Source: Pseudoxanthomonas indica
GTDB lineage: Bacteria; Pseudomonadota; Gammaproteobacteria; Xanthomonadales; Xanthomonadaceae
Reading direction: 5' to 3'
Length of the DNA: 64,000 nt
Assembly (NCBI RefSeq): GCF_900167565.1
Contig: NZ_FUZV01000002.1
Location: 434,001-498,000 of the forward strand
Part shown: one piece after another, positions 37,138 through 46,009 of the stretch
Position numbering within the stretch: position 1 is the stretch's first letter
How the letters are laid out: each line of letters begins with the position of its first letter
Made by a program: the position numbers and the translations under genes
The notes under the pieces: model-generated
Told to the model about the DNA's origin: nothing
The model's input: only the letters and a program-made list of their open reading frames with translations
The model's database searches: none

Positions 37138-37605
37138 ATGGCTTCCAATGACGAAATCCGCGGCGTCCTGGTGCAATCCGGCGAAGAACGCCTGCTGTTG
37201 CCCAACGCCACCATCGCCGAAGTGCTCTCGCGCGCCCCGGTCACGCCGATCGATGGCGCGCCCGCGTGGCTGGCCGGCCGCATCGACTGGCACGGCTGGC
37301 AGGTGCCGCTGGTCGCCTTCGCGCAGATGACCGGCCTGCCGCTCGGCACCTCGCAGGCTCAGAACAAGATCGTCGTGCTGAAGGCGTTGGGCGGCAATCC
37401 GGATTTGCCGTACTACGCGCTGCTCACGCCGTCGTTCCCGCGCCTGGTCTCCGTGCCGCGCGACGGCCTGCTGGCCGACGCAACGGAAGAAGAATTGCCC
37501 GTAGGCGTGCAGGTGCGCGTGCTGCTGGGCGATGAAGTGGCGATTCTTCCGGATCTGCAGGCGGTGGAGAAGCAGATTTCCGAGGCGTTGGCGCGGGCGG
37601 CGTAA
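37138..37605 (+). CDS. chpC: CheW-like adaptor ChpC
   Basis: 155 residues, CheW domain (VLVQSGEERLLLPNATIAEVLSRAPVTP, WLAGRIDWHGWQVPLVAF). CAGGAAA provides a ribosome site before the ATG. ChpC is a second, optional adaptor of the twitching chemosensory array that may admit additional receptors. It is the last clear gene of the pilG-pilI-pilJ-pilL-chpB-chpC operon, 41 bp after chpB. Confidence 0.88.
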   Translation: MASNDEIRGVLVQSGEERLLLPNATIAEVLSRAPVTPIDGAPAWLAGRIDWHGWQVPLVAFAQMTGLPLGTSQAQNKIVVLKALGGNPDLPYYALLTPSFPRLVSVPRDGLLADATEEELPVGVQVRVLLGDEVAILPDLQAVEKQISEALARAA

Positions 37606-37667
37606 GCGCCGCAAGTCGCCGTGCTTCATCCGGGTCCGGCGACCCGACCCGTGATCAGGTTTGGCCC

Positions 37668-38075
37668 GTGATCAAGAAGATCGTCGGCGTGCTTGCCTTG
37701 ATGGGGTTGTTGGCACCCTCCGTGTTGATGGCGATGGTCTGGACACCGATCAATCTGGTTGCAGCCATCGCCATTGTCGTGTCCTGGCTCGCCCTGTCCA
37801 AGCGGGCGCCCGGAGTTTCCCGCCTTGGCGCGGCCATCGCCGCATTGCTGCTCACCTTTCCGCTCTATCCGCACTGGATCTGGAACAGCAATGACAGGGG
37901 CTGGCATTTCCACGTCGGCACTCAGATCAGCAATCTTGGAGAAGACTGGCTCGGCTTTGCCGGCATGTTTGTTTACTGCCTCATGCTGTTCGCGGTCGTG
38001 CGATGGGCATTCAAGGCCACCAGGACACACCTCAATCAGGACGCCTTGCCTGCACCGGGGCCGGGCCAAATTTGA
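37668..38075 (+). CDS. Small integral membrane protein, unknown
   Basis: 135 residues from a GTG start. It has about three to four hydrophobic segments (VGVLALMGLLAPSVLMAM; LVAAIAIVVSWLAL; AAIAALLLTFPLY; FAGMFVYCLMLFAVV) with a short polar loop WNSNDRGWHFHVG. No family recognised. Third-position G/C is visibly lower than in flanking genes, which fits a recently acquired or fast-evolving gene. The octamer CCGTGATC occurs twice in the 20 bases before and at the start. Confidence 0.55.
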   Translation: MIKKIVGVLALMGLLAPSVLMAMVWTPINLVAAIAIVVSWLALSKRAPGVSRLGAAIAALLLTFPLYPHWIWNSNDRGWHFHVGTQISNLGEDWLGFAGMFVYCLMLFAVVRWAFKATRTHLNQDALPAPGPGQI

Positions 38076-38181
38076 CACGCTTTGCACAGCCCTGAATTCC
38101 CGCACAGCCACGCGTGGAAATTCATCATCCGTTGGCGACCCCGGTGCCAGCGTTGGCGCACCCAAGCACAAGGAGGACACC

Positions 38182-38529
38182 ATGAAGATCAGGATGCTGC
38201 TGCCCCTGTTGTTGTTGACGGCCGGCGCCGCGCAGGCGCAACAGACCGTGCATACCCAGGCATTGACCGAGTACCAGGGCGGCGCCAAGACCGCGCAGAT
38301 CCAGGGCGATGCCGCGGGCAGCCCGGTGACGGTGAACTATGGCCAGGCGGCCGCGCTGTCCAATGCGCGCGACTATCAGGTGACCGTGGCGGATCTGGAT
38401 GCGAATGGCGATGGCGTGATCAGCCGCAGCGAGGTGCCGGAGAGCCATGCCTTGAGCAGCGAGTTCAAGCTAGTCGATGCCAACCGTGATGGCCGCATCA
38501 CGGCGGCGGAGTTGGCAGCCTGGAAGTAA
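38182..38529 (+). CDS. Exported EF-hand protein
   Basis: 115 residues. AAGGAGG precedes the ATG. The signal peptide MKIRMLLPLLLLTAGAAQAQ is cleaved near residue 20. Two calcium-binding loops are visible: DLDANGDGVISRSE and DANRDGRITAAE, both with the expected oxygen ligands at positions 1, 3, 5 and 12. Such small periplasmic EF-hand proteins are common in xanthomonads and probably bind calcium; no partner is known. The neighbours give no functional clue. Confidence 0.8.
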   Translation: MKIRMLLPLLLLTAGAAQAQQTVHTQALTEYQGGAKTAQIQGDAAGSPVTVNYGQAAALSNARDYQVTVADLDANGDGVISRSEVPESHALSSEFKLVDANRDGRITAAELAAWK

Positions 38530-38570
38530 GCGCCGGAAAGTGGGCCGCGAGCGTCTCGCCCCCATCCCAG

Positions 38571-38595
38571 CCTTCCCCCGCGATGCGGGGGAAGG
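38571..38595. repeat. Perfect REP-like hairpin between convergent genes
   Basis: Arms CCTTCCCCCGC (38571-38581) and GCGGGGGAAGG (38585-38595) enclose GAT. It sits between the EF-hand gene and the 3' end of rsmE. It can fold in both directions but has no T-run, so it is best taken as an intergenic repeat that may also aid termination or mRNA 3'-end stability. Confidence 0.65.
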
Positions 38596-38621
38596 GGCGG
38601 ATAACGGGGACCAATAGTTGG

Positions 38622-39356
38622 CTAACCGAGGTCGCCGAAGCGGGCCTGCAGCGCGGCAATCGCGGCCAGCCCGGCCGTTTCGGTGCGCAGGATGCGCGGA
38701 CCCAGTTGCAGGCCGACGAAGCCGGAGGCCCGCAGGGCTTCGCGATCCCGCGGCGACCAGCCGCCTTCGGGGCCGATGGCGATCACCACTTTCGATGCCG
38801 CCGGCGCCGGCATCGTCGCCAGCGACAGTTCGCCTTGCGGATCCAGGATCACGCGTAGCGCTTCGCTGTCGGTCGCCTGCGCCGCGGCCAGCAGCGGGCC
38901 GGCCTGCGCCAGGGCCGGCACGATCGCGCGGCCGCTCTGCTCACAGCCGGCGATGATCACGCTGCGCCAGTGGGTCATGCGTTTGGCCAAGCGGTCGCCA
39001 TCGAGCTTGACCTCGGTGCGCTCGGCATCCACCGGCACCACTGCCGCGACGCCCAGTTCGGTCGCCTTCTGAAGGATCAGGTCCATCTTCTCGCCGCGTG
39101 CGATGCCCTGCAGCAGGGTGATGTGCAGCGGCGATTCGTTGTCGACCACGCGCGAAGACAGCAGTTCGGCAGTCACTTCGCGCTTGCTCACCAGCGACAG
39201 GCGTGCGGCATAGTCGCGACCATCGCCATTGAACAGCACGCAGTCTTCGCCCTCGCGCGTACGCATCACCCGCAGGTGATTGGCTGCGGCTTCCGGCAGT
39301 GCCAGGCTGCGGCCCACGGTCAGCGCCGTATCCACAAAGCAACGGGTCAGGCGCAT
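38622..39356 (-). CDS. rsmE: 16S rRNA m3U1498 methyltransferase RsmE
   Basis: 244 residues from the ATG at 39356 (E. coli 243). RsmE methylates N3 of U1498 in 16S rRNA in the 30S subunit. It has an N-terminal PUA-like barrel (ALPEAAANHLRVMRTREGEDCVLFNGDG) and a SPOUT trefoil-knot domain with IAIGPEGGWSPRDREAL and LGPRILRTETAGLAAI, the SAM-binding knot. Its start lies inside the end of bioA (10-bp overlap), so the two are coupled. Confidence 0.95.
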   Translation of the reverse strand: MRLTRCFVDTALTVGRSLALPEAAANHLRVMRTREGEDCVLFNGDGRDYAARLSLVSKREVTAELLSSRVVDNESPLHITLLQGIARGEKMDLILQKATELGVAAVVPVDAERTEVKLDGDRLAKRMTHWRSVIIAGCEQSGRAIVPALAQAGPLLAAAQATDSEALRVILDPQGELSLATMPAPAASKVVIAIGPEGGWSPRDREALRASGFVGLQLGPRILRTETAGLAAIAALQARFGDLG

Positions 39357-40720
39357 GCGGTGGCTTCCTCGATGACGGCGGCGGTGGTGCGGGCGAGAAG
39401 TTCCAGCTGCTCTTCGTGCACGCAGTACGGCGGCATCCAGTACAACACATCGCCCAAGGGGCGCAGCACCACGCCACGTTCCAACGCCGCGCGATAGGCG
39501 CGCAGGCCCACCCGCAACGCCGGTTCGAACGGTCGCGCACGATCGCCGTCGCGGCACAACTCCACGGCCAGGATCATCCCGGCCTGTCGCACCTGCGCCA
39601 CATGCCGGTGCCCGGCCAGTGGCGCCGCCAGTTCCGCCATGCGTGCCGCCGTGCGCTGGTTGCGTGCAATCACATCATCGCTGGCAAAAATATCCAGGCT
39701 GGCCAAGGCCGCCGCACACGCCAGCGGATTGCCGGTGTAGCTGTGCGAATGCAGGAACGCGCGTTCGCGCGAGTCGTCCAGGAATCCGTCGTAGATCACC
39801 TGCGTGGCCAGCACCGCCGCCAACGGCAGGAAGCCGCCGGTCAAACCCTTCGACAGGCACAGCAGATCCGGCATCACGCCACTTTGTTCACTGGCGAACA
39901 GGGTGCCGGTGCGGCCGAAGCCCACCGCAATCTCGTCGGCGATCAGGAACACGCCATGCGCATCGCACAACTCGCGCGCACGCCGCAGATAGGCCGGATG
40001 GTGCATGCGCATGCCGCCGGCGCACTGCACGCGCGGTTCCAGGATCAGCGCACAGACTTCGCCCGGATGCTGATCGAGCAGGTCGGCCAGCGCATCGGCC
40101 GCGCGCAGGGCGCAGGCCTCCTCACTCTCGCCGGGTGCCGCGTTCCAGGCATCGGGGGAAGGGGTGAACAGGGCCTCGGCCAGCAGCGGCGCATAGATGC
40201 GCCGGTAGAGCGGGATGTCGCCCACCGCCAGCGCGCCCAGGGTCTCGCCGTGGTAGCCGTTCTCCAGCGCGATGAAGCGGGTGCGGCGGCACTCGCCACG
40301 GTTGACGAACCAGTGGAAGGCCATCTTCAGCGCCACCTCCACCCCGGCCGAGCCATTGTCGGCGTAGAACACCTTGGCCAGCGGCGCGCGGCCGGCTTGG
40401 TGCGGCGCCAGGGCGAGCAGGCGTTCGGCCAGTTCCACCGCCGGTGGATGGCTGAATCCGGCCAGGATCACCTGTTCCAGCTGCCCGGCCTGGCGGGCGA
40501 TGGCTGCGCCGATACGCGGTTCCGCATGCCCGAACAGGTTGGTCCACCAACTGCTGACCGCGTCCAGATAGCGGCGGCCGTCCTGGCCAATCAGCCAGGC
40601 GCCTTCGCCGCGTGCAATCGGAACCAGCGGCAAGGTGTCCGGATGCTCGCGCATCTGCGTGCAGGGGTGCCAGAGCACCGTCAGATCGCGGCTACGCCAA
40701 GTGTCGGCCTCTGTTAGCAT
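39347..40720 (-). CDS. bioA: Adenosylmethionine-8-amino-7-oxononanoate aminotransferase BioA
   Basis: 457 residues. The ATG at 40720 (MLTEADTWRSRDL) is preferred over one nine codons earlier at 40747, because the extra codons are AT-rich at third positions, unlike the rest of the gene. BioA makes 7,8-diaminononanoate in biotin synthesis, using SAM as amino donor and PLP. Visible family motifs are VLWHPCTQMREH, SSWWTNLFGHAEP, NGYHGETLGALAVGD, LIADEIAVGFGRTGTLFA and the PLP-binding lysine in LSKGLTGGFLPLA. Other biotin genes are not adjacent, as in other xanthomonads. No BirA operator was recognised in the 89-bp gap to nudE. Confidence 0.94.
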   Translation of the reverse strand: MLTEADTWRSRDLTVLWHPCTQMREHPDTLPLVPIARGEGAWLIGQDGRRYLDAVSSWWTNLFGHAEPRIGAAIARQAGQLEQVILAGFSHPPAVELAERLLALAPHQAGRAPLAKVFYADNGSAGVEVALKMAFHWFVNRGECRRTRFIALENGYHGETLGALAVGDIPLYRRIYAPLLAEALFTPSPDAWNAAPGESEEACALRAADALADLLDQHPGEVCALILEPRVQCAGGMRMHHPAYLRRARELCDAHGVFLIADEIAVGFGRTGTLFASEQSGVMPDLLCLSKGLTGGFLPLAAVLATQVIYDGFLDDSRERAFLHSHSYTGNPLACAAALASLDIFASDDVIARNQRTAARMAELAAPLAGHRHVAQVRQAGMILAVELCRDGDRARPFEPALRVGLRAYRAALERGVVLRPLGDVLYWMPPYCVHEEQLELLARTTAAVIEEATACA

Positions 40721-40809
40721 TCTGATTACATGATCCGTTTCAGCCATCCCGCCATGATATCGGCGCGCCCCTCGTCCCGCCCGTTGGCCGCCCTGGCCGG
40801 GGTGCGCGC

Positions 40810-41364
40810 ATGAGCCGTCGCCTGCCGATCATCCATGCCATCACCCCGCAGGCCGAAGGCCAGCACAGGCGGGTGGTGGAGGAGCTGGACCTGGAATTCA
40901 GCAATGGCGAGCGCCGTCGCTTCCATCGCCAGCGGGCCGAAGGGCCGGGTGCGGTGGTGGTGGTGCCGATGCTGGATGAAAACACCGTGCTGCTGGTGCG
41001 CGAGTACGCGGCCGGCATGCACCGCTATGAGCTGGGCCTGGTCAAAGGCCGCATCGATGCCGGCGAGAGCGCGGACGAGGCGGCCAATCGCGAGCTGAAG
41101 GAAGAGGCCGGCTACGGCGCGCGTCGCCTGGACGTGCTGCGCAGCCTGACCCAGGCACCCCTGTACATGAGTCACCAGTCCTGGCTGGTGGTGGCAAGAG
41201 ACCTGTATCCGGAGCGTCTGCCCGGAGATGAACCCGAGGAGTTGGAAGTAGTGCCGTGGAAATTAGATGCCCTTGACCAGCTGATGCTGCGCGAGGATTT
41301 TTCGGAAGGTCGTTCGCTTGCGGCTTTGTTCATTGCCCGCGAATGGCTGCGCAACCCGGCATGA
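40810..41364 (+). CDS. nudE: ADP compounds hydrolase NudE
   Basis: 184 residues (E. coli NudE 186). The Nudix box GX5EX7REUXEEXGU runs from Gly80 to Tyr102 (GRIDAGE ... RELKEEAGY), with Glu98 and Glu99 as metal ligands. NudE hydrolyses ADP-ribose, NADH and Ap3A. It opens a tightly packed run with cysQ, mazG and ynfA and shares an ATGA overlap with cysQ. The pairing with cysQ (3'-phosphoadenosine removal) and mazG (NTP sanitation) suggests a nucleotide-clearing unit. Confidence 0.93.
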   Translation: MSRRLPIIHAITPQAEGQHRRVVEELDLEFSNGERRRFHRQRAEGPGAVVVVPMLDENTVLLVREYAAGMHRYELGLVKGRIDAGESADEAANRELKEEAGYGARRLDVLRSLTQAPLYMSHQSWLVVARDLYPERLPGDEPEELEVVPWKLDALDQLMLREDFSEGRSLAALFIAREWLRNPA

Positions 41365-42182
41365 AACGGATGACATCGGACTTGCACGAAGCCGTACTGG
41401 TCATCGCCCGCGAGGCGGGCGACGCCATCATGGCGATTTATGGCGACAGCTTTGACGTCACCCACAAGGCGGACGCCAGTCCGCTGACCGCCGCCGACCT
41501 GGCCGCGCACCGCGTGATCATGGAAGGCCTGAAGCGGCTGACCCCGGAGTGGCCGGTGTTGTCGGAAGAAGAAGCCGACATTCCCTGGAGCGTGCGCGCG
41601 GGCTGGCACACGTACTGGCTGGTCGATCCGCTCGACGGCACCCGCGAGTTCATCAAGCGCAACGGCGAGTTCACCGTCAACATCGCCTTGATCGAACAGA
41701 ACGAACCGATTTTCGGCGTGGTGCACGCGCCGGTCACCGGCGAGTTGTGGCACGCCGAACTGGGTCGCCATGCCTATCGCCGCCGTGGCCAGGTGGATGA
41801 GCAACTGCGTACACGCGCGCCGGCCAAGGCGCCGCTGAAGGTCGCCGCTAGCCGTTCGCATCGCGATGCGCGTACCGAGTCTGTGCTCCAGCGGATGGGC
41901 GACATCCAGGAAGTGTCGCTGGGTTCTTCGCTCAAGTTCTGCCGCATCGCCGAAGGCTCGCTGGATGTCTATCCGCGCTTCGGGCCCACCTCCGAGTGGG
42001 ACACCGCGGCGGCGCAATGCGTGCTGGAAGCCGCCGGTGGCGCACTGCTGGCGCCGGATGGTCGCGCGTTCCGCTACAACCGCCGCGAGACCCTGTTGAA
42101 CGGCGACTTCATCGCGCTGGGCGATCCGTCGCTGCCGTGGCGGCGCTGGCTGGAGGATGACGCGCTTGAGCAGACCGCCTGA
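41361..42182 (+). CDS. cysQ: 3'(2'),5'-bisphosphate nucleotidase CysQ
   Basis: 273 residues from the ATG at 41361, which overlaps the nudE stop; ATG 41370 is an alternative and 41343 is less likely. It is an inositol-monophosphatase-fold, lithium-sensitive enzyme that converts 3'-phosphoadenosine 5'-phosphate to AMP, relieving inhibition by sulfate-assimilation by-products. Metal-binding motifs are VLSEEEADIP and DPLDGTREFIKRNGEFTVNIALIE; the C-terminal GPTSEWDTAAAQCVLEAAGG is also typical. Cytoplasmic or membrane-associated in E. coli. It overlaps mazG by 26 bp. Confidence 0.94.
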   Translation: MKRMTSDLHEAVLVIAREAGDAIMAIYGDSFDVTHKADASPLTAADLAAHRVIMEGLKRLTPEWPVLSEEEADIPWSVRAGWHTYWLVDPLDGTREFIKRNGEFTVNIALIEQNEPIFGVVHAPVTGELWHAELGRHAYRRRGQVDEQLRTRAPAKAPLKVAASRSHRDARTESVLQRMGDIQEVSLGSSLKFCRIAEGSLDVYPRFGPTSEWDTAAAQCVLEAAGGALLAPDGRAFRYNRRETLLNGDFIALGDPSLPWRRWLEDDALEQTA

Positions 42183-43014
42183 GGCGACGGGCTGGCCCGC
42201 GCTCGTCGCGGGACAAGGGGATGTCCGCGAACTGCTCGACATCATGGCGCGGCTGCGCAATCCCGAGGGCGGCTGCCCGTGGGATCTGGAGCAGGATTTT
42301 TCCACCATCGCGCCGTACACGATCGAAGAAGCCTATGAAGTGGCCGACGCCATCGACCGCGGTGACCTGGCCGATCTGAAAGACGAACTGGGCGACCTGC
42401 TGCTGCAGGTCGTCTTCCACGCGCAGATGGCCAGCGAGCAGGGCGCGTTTGCCTTCCGCGATGTGGTGGCTTCGATCTGCGACAAGATGGTGCGTCGGCA
42501 TCCGCATGTGTTCGGCGATGCGAGTTTCGAGGACGCCGAAACGCAGACCGTCAACTGGGAAGCGATCAAGGCGGCCGAACGCGCAGCGTCCGGCAAGCAC
42601 GATGAATCCGCGCTGGCCGGCATCTCGCGTGGCCTGCCCGAATGGCAGCGTGCGGTGAAGCTGCAATCGCGCGCCGCGCGCGTGGGCTTCGACTGGCCGG
42701 GCCCTGCGCCCGTCATCGACAAGCTGCACGAGGAAATCGAAGAAGTGCGCGCCGAGTTCGCACAGGCAGCAGTCGCGGAGAACCATGACCGCCTGGAAGA
42801 CGAACTGGGTGATCTGTTGTTTGTCGCGGCGAACCTGGCCCGCCACGCCAAGGTCGATCCGGGCGCGGCACTGCGTCGCGCCAACCAGAAATTCGAGCGC
42901 CGCTTCCGCGCGATGGAAACTTTCGCTGCCGAAGCCGGCACGCAGATGTCGGCGCTGAGCCTGGAAGAACAAGAACTGCTGTGGCAACGCGCCAAGCAAC
43001 AAGAACGGGCATGA
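42157..43014 (+). CDS. mazG: Nucleoside triphosphate pyrophosphohydrolase MazG
   Basis: 285 residues (E. coli 263). MazG converts NTPs and dNTPs to monophosphates and removes abnormal nucleotides; in E. coli it also lowers ppGpp. Two tandem MazG folds are visible: [23 protein letters not shown] with [18 protein letters not shown], and [12 protein letters not shown] with [18 protein letters not shown]. Both keep EExxE and ExxD metal motifs. The first ATG at 42157 lies within the end of cysQ; a TTG at 42166 is an alternative. ynfA follows after seven bases. Confidence 0.94.
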   Translation: MTRLSRPPEATGWPALVAGQGDVRELLDIMARLRNPEGGCPWDLEQDFSTIAPYTIEEAYEVADAIDRGDLADLKDELGDLLLQVVFHAQMASEQGAFAFRDVVASICDKMVRRHPHVFGDASFEDAETQTVNWEAIKAAERAASGKHDESALAGISRGLPEWQRAVKLQSRAARVGFDWPGPAPVIDKLHEEIEEVRAEFAQAAVAENHDRLEDELGDLLFVAANLARHAKVDPGAALRRANQKFERRFRAMETFAAEAGTQMSALSLEEQELLWQRAKQQERA

Positions 43015-43021
43015 CCGCCCC

Positions 43022-43345
43022 ATGCAGACCTTCCTGCTCTTCCTGCTTACCGCCATCGCCGAAATCGTCGGCTGCTACCTGCCATGGCTATACCTGCGCA
43101 AAGGCGGCAGCATCTGGCTGCTGGTGCCGGCCGCCGCCAGTCTGGCTTTGTTTGCTTACCTGCTCACCCTGCACCCCGCCGCCTCGGGTCGCGTGTACGC
43201 GGCATACGGCGGCGTCTACATCAGCGTGGCCATTTTCTGGCTGTGGGCGGTGGATTCCATCAAGCCCACACGCTGGGATTTGCTGGGCGCCGGCCTGTGC
43301 CTGGCCGGCATGGCCGTGATCATGTTCGCCCCGCGCGCGGCCTGA
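43022..43345 (+). CDS. ynfA: YnfA family (UPF0060) membrane protein
   Basis: 107 residues, four membrane helices in the small YnfA fold, which resembles small multidrug resistance transporters. Hallmarks are [39 protein letters not shown] and the end [19 protein letters not shown]. The membrane-embedded Glu14 (AIAEIVG) corresponds to the conserved acidic residue of these transporters. Function in efflux is suggested for relatives, not shown here. It is the last gene of the nudE-cysQ-mazG-ynfA run. Confidence 0.9.
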   Translation: MQTFLLFLLTAIAEIVGCYLPWLYLRKGGSIWLLVPAAASLALFAYLLTLHPAASGRVYAAYGGVYISVAIFWLWAVDSIKPTRWDLLGAGLCLAGMAVIMFAPRAA

Positions 43346-43411
43346 AGCAGGCTGTCCGGTTTCCCGGCAGGGGCCGTTTAGGCCTGTGTACCCATCGCGG
43401 GAACGAACACG

Positions 43412-45097
43412 ATGAAGCCTCGCCTGCTGTCACTGCCGTTGCTGCTGGTCTTGCTGGCCAGCCTCCTGTCCGCATGCGAACCCGCGCAGAAGCCAGCGGA
43501 ACGCGTCGCGGCCGCCCCGGCCAAAACCAGCCCCCTGCCGCTGTTCGACACCTTTGGCGACCTGCATCGCGATATCGGCACGCAGGTGCCTGCGGCGCAG
43601 CAGTACTTCGATCAAGGCCTGCGCATGACGTATGGCTTCAATCACGAGGCGGCGGGACGCGCATTCGCCGAAGCGGCGCGACTGGATCCACAGTGCGCCA
43701 TCTGTGTATGGGGGCAGGCGCTGGTTCTGGGGCCGAACATCAACCTGGCGATGGACCCGGCGCAGGCCAGGGACGCCACCGCGCTGGCCGCGCGTGCGGC
43801 CAGCCTGGCCGGCAATGCCCGGCCTGCGGACCGGGCGCTCATCCAGGCGCTGGTCACGCGTTATCGCGACCCTGCGCCCGAAGATCGCACGCCGCTGGAT
43901 CGCGCCTACGCCGACGCCATGGCGCAGGTGGTCGCGCAATTCCCGGACGATGACGATGCCGCCACCCTGTACGCCGAAGCACTGATGGATCTGTCGCCGT
44001 GGGCGTACTGGAACGAGGGCGGCACGCCAGCGGCGTCGACGACGCGCCTGCTGGGCGAACTTGAACGCGTGCTGGCGCGCAACCCCCGCCACATCGGCGC
44101 GATGCACTACTACATCCACGCCACCGAGGCTTCGCCCGAGCCGCAACGCGCGCTGGAGTACGCCAACACGCTCGCCGCGCTCGCGCCTGGCTCCGGCCAC
44201 CTGGTGCACATGCCCGCGCATGTCTACATCCGGGTGGGTCGCTATCACGACGCCACGCTGGCCAACTTCGCCGCGTCCACGGCGGACAAGGACTTCCTGG
44301 CGGTGTGCCGTGGCAGCAATGGGGTGTATCCGCTCGGCTACGTGCCGCACAACTGGCACTTCGCGACCATGACCACCGGGCTCACCGGCTCGCGCGGGCT
44401 GGCGATGCAAGCGGCGCATCAGACTGCGCAGCGCGCCGATCAAGCTGCCATGGCGCAGGCGCCGATGCAGTTCATGCAGCAGTTTGCGGTGGCGCCCGAT
44501 CTGACACGGGTTCGCTTCGGGGCGTGGGACGAGATCCTCGCGGATACGTCGGCGCCTCCCGCGCTGCCGTATCCCACCGCCATCCGGCATTTCGCCCGCG
44601 GCATGGCGCACGTGCGCAAGGGCCAGCTGGACGAAGCCGCACGCGCCGCCGAAGCGCTGCACGCCATTGCCGGTGATCCGGCCATGGCGCAGGTGAGCTT
44701 CTTCGATATCAACCGCGCCGACAGCGTGCTGCGCGTGGCCGACGCGTTGCTGCGCGGCGAACTGTTGCGCGCGCAAGGCCAGCCTGCACCCGCGCTGGCC
44801 GCATTGCGCGAGGCCGTGACCGCCGAGGATGCGCTGGCCTACAACGAACCGGCCGACTGGCCGCTGCCGGTTCGCCCCTATCTGGGTGCGGCCCTGCTGG
44901 AAGCGGACCAGGCACGGGACGCGGCCACCACCTTCGAGCAGGATCTGAAGACCTATCCCGAAAACGGCTGGTCGCTGTTCGGTCTGGCCCAGGCGCAGAC
45001 CAAGCTGGGTCAGGCCGATGCCGCGCGTGAGACATCGCGGCGCCAGGTGGCCGCCTGGCAATGGGCGGATGCACCGTTGGCAGCAGCGCGCTACTGA
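43412..45097 (+). CDS. TPR-repeat lipoprotein
   Basis: 561 residues. Lipobox LLSAC puts the lipidated cysteine at 22, so it is anchored in the cell envelope. The mature protein contains TPR units, starting AQQYFDQGLRMTYGFNHEAAGRAFAEAARLDP and including a conserved CAICVWGQALVLGPNIN segment with two cysteines (Cys89 and Cys92). Histidine-containing blocks HIGAMHYYIHATEASPEP and LVHMPAHVYIRVGRY appear in the middle. Proteins with this arrangement are widespread but uncharacterised; the His motifs hint at metal or ligand binding. No enzymatic role can be assigned. Confidence 0.75.
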   Translation: MKPRLLSLPLLLVLLASLLSACEPAQKPAERVAAAPAKTSPLPLFDTFGDLHRDIGTQVPAAQQYFDQGLRMTYGFNHEAAGRAFAEAARLDPQCAICVWGQALVLGPNINLAMDPAQARDATALAARAASLAGNARPADRALIQALVTRYRDPAPEDRTPLDRAYADAMAQVVAQFPDDDDAATLYAEALMDLSPWAYWNEGGTPAASTTRLLGELERVLARNPRHIGAMHYYIHATEASPEPQRALEYANTLAALAPGSGHLVHMPAHVYIRVGRYHDATLANFAASTADKDFLAVCRGSNGVYPLGYVPHNWHFATMTTGLTGSRGLAMQAAHQTAQRADQAAMAQAPMQFMQQFAVAPDLTRVRFGAWDEILADTSAPPALPYPTAIRHFARGMAHVRKGQLDEAARAAEALHAIAGDPAMAQVSFFDINRADSVLRVADALLRGELLRAQGQPAPALAALREAVTAEDALAYNEPADWPLPVRPYLGAALLEADQARDAATTFEQDLKTYPENGWSLFGLAQAQTKLGQADAARETSRRQVAAWQWADAPLAAARY

Positions 45098-45144
45098 AGG
45101 ACACTAGGCTCCGCCACGCCACCACACCGTGGCAGGAGCCCGCC

Positions 45145-45447
45145 ATGAGCCGCTTCGCCAGTTTCCGCGAGTTCTATCCGTTCTACCTCAGTGAGCACAG
45201 CAACCGCGTGTCGCGGCGGCTGCATTTCATCGGCAGTTGCGGCGTGCTCCTGCTGCTGGCGTGGGCGATCTATCGCGGCAATGCCTGGTGGCTCCTGGCC
45301 GCGCTGTTCTGCGGTTACGGCTTCGCCTGGGTGGGGCACTTCTTCTTCGAGAAGAACCGGCCCGCCACCTTCAAGCATCCGTTCTATTCGTTTGCTGGCG
45401 ACTGGGTGATGTTCAAGGACATCCTGCTCGGACGAGTGAAGCTCTAG
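45145..45447 (+). CDS. Mpo1-like (DUF962) membrane protein
   Basis: 100 residues from the ATG at 45145, with CAGGAG as ribosome site. Family marks are FYPFYLSEHSNRVSRRLHFIGS, then two membrane helices, and FAWVGHFFFEKNRPATFKHP. The conserved His residues (SEH, RRLHF, GHFF, KHP) match the iron-binding set of yeast Mpo1, a dioxygenase acting on 2-hydroxy fatty acids. A related role in the inner membrane is inferred. Its stop overlaps that of the convergent DUF486 gene within the tetranucleotide CTAG. Confidence 0.85.
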   Translation: MSRFASFREFYPFYLSEHSNRVSRRLHFIGSCGVLLLLAWAIYRGNAWWLLAALFCGYGFAWVGHFFFEKNRPATFKHPFYSFAGDWVMFKDILLGRVKL

Positions 45448-45815
45448 AGCGTCGGCGTGGGACTCGCCGCACCACCCGGCTCATAGAACATCAGGAACGC
45501 AGCACCGACGATCAGCGCGAACGCCGCGTAGTGGTTCCACTTCAGCGGCTGCCCGAGATACCAGGTCGAAAAGCCGGCGAACACCACCAGCGTCAGGATC
45601 TCCTGGATCGTCTTGAGCTGCACCACCGAGTACACCGTGCTGCCCAGCCGGTTGGCCGGCACCATCAGCGAGTACTCGAAAAAGGCGATGCCCCAGCTGG
45701 CCACGATGGCCAGCAGCAGCGGCGAGCTGCGGTACTTCAGATGGCCGTACCAGGCGAAGGTCATGAAGACGTTGGAAGCCAGCAGCAGGACCAGGGGCAG
45801 GACGCGGGCGAGCAT
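45444..45815 (-). CDS. DUF486 (DMT-superfamily) membrane protein
   Basis: 123 residues with four membrane helices (LPLVLLLASNVFMTFAWYGHL; LLLAIVASWGIAFFEYSLMV; LTLVVFAGFSTWYL; YAAFALIVGAAFLMFYE). The DUF486 signature includes VPANRLGSTVYSVVQLKTIQEILTL. These proteins resemble half-size drug/metabolite transporters. Substrate unknown. It converges on the Mpo1-like gene and shares a CTAG with it. Confidence 0.85.
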   Translation of the reverse strand: MLARVLPLVLLLASNVFMTFAWYGHLKYRSSPLLLAIVASWGIAFFEYSLMVPANRLGSTVYSVVQLKTIQEILTLVVFAGFSTWYLGQPLKWNHYAAFALIVGAAFLMFYEPGGAASPTPTL

Positions 45816-46009
45816 GGTGACGGGCCGGACGATAGCGGGACGCGCAGCTTACGCGGACCGCCGGAGCCCGCCAAACGGGGCGGTCGGGCCCGGCGGACCG
45901 ACTACCGGCCGGGCTCATCCCTACCAAACGCTGAACACCGGATTGATCTTCACACGGCCTCAACCGGATGCCCGGTAGCTTCACAAAGCTGAAGTCAAAG
46001 GAGCTTCTA

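Noticed and set aside
40721..40747. Nine-codon N-terminal extension of bioA from the ATG at 40747
   Set aside because: Third positions are A/T-rich, unlike the rest of the gene, and the family's conserved region starts later.
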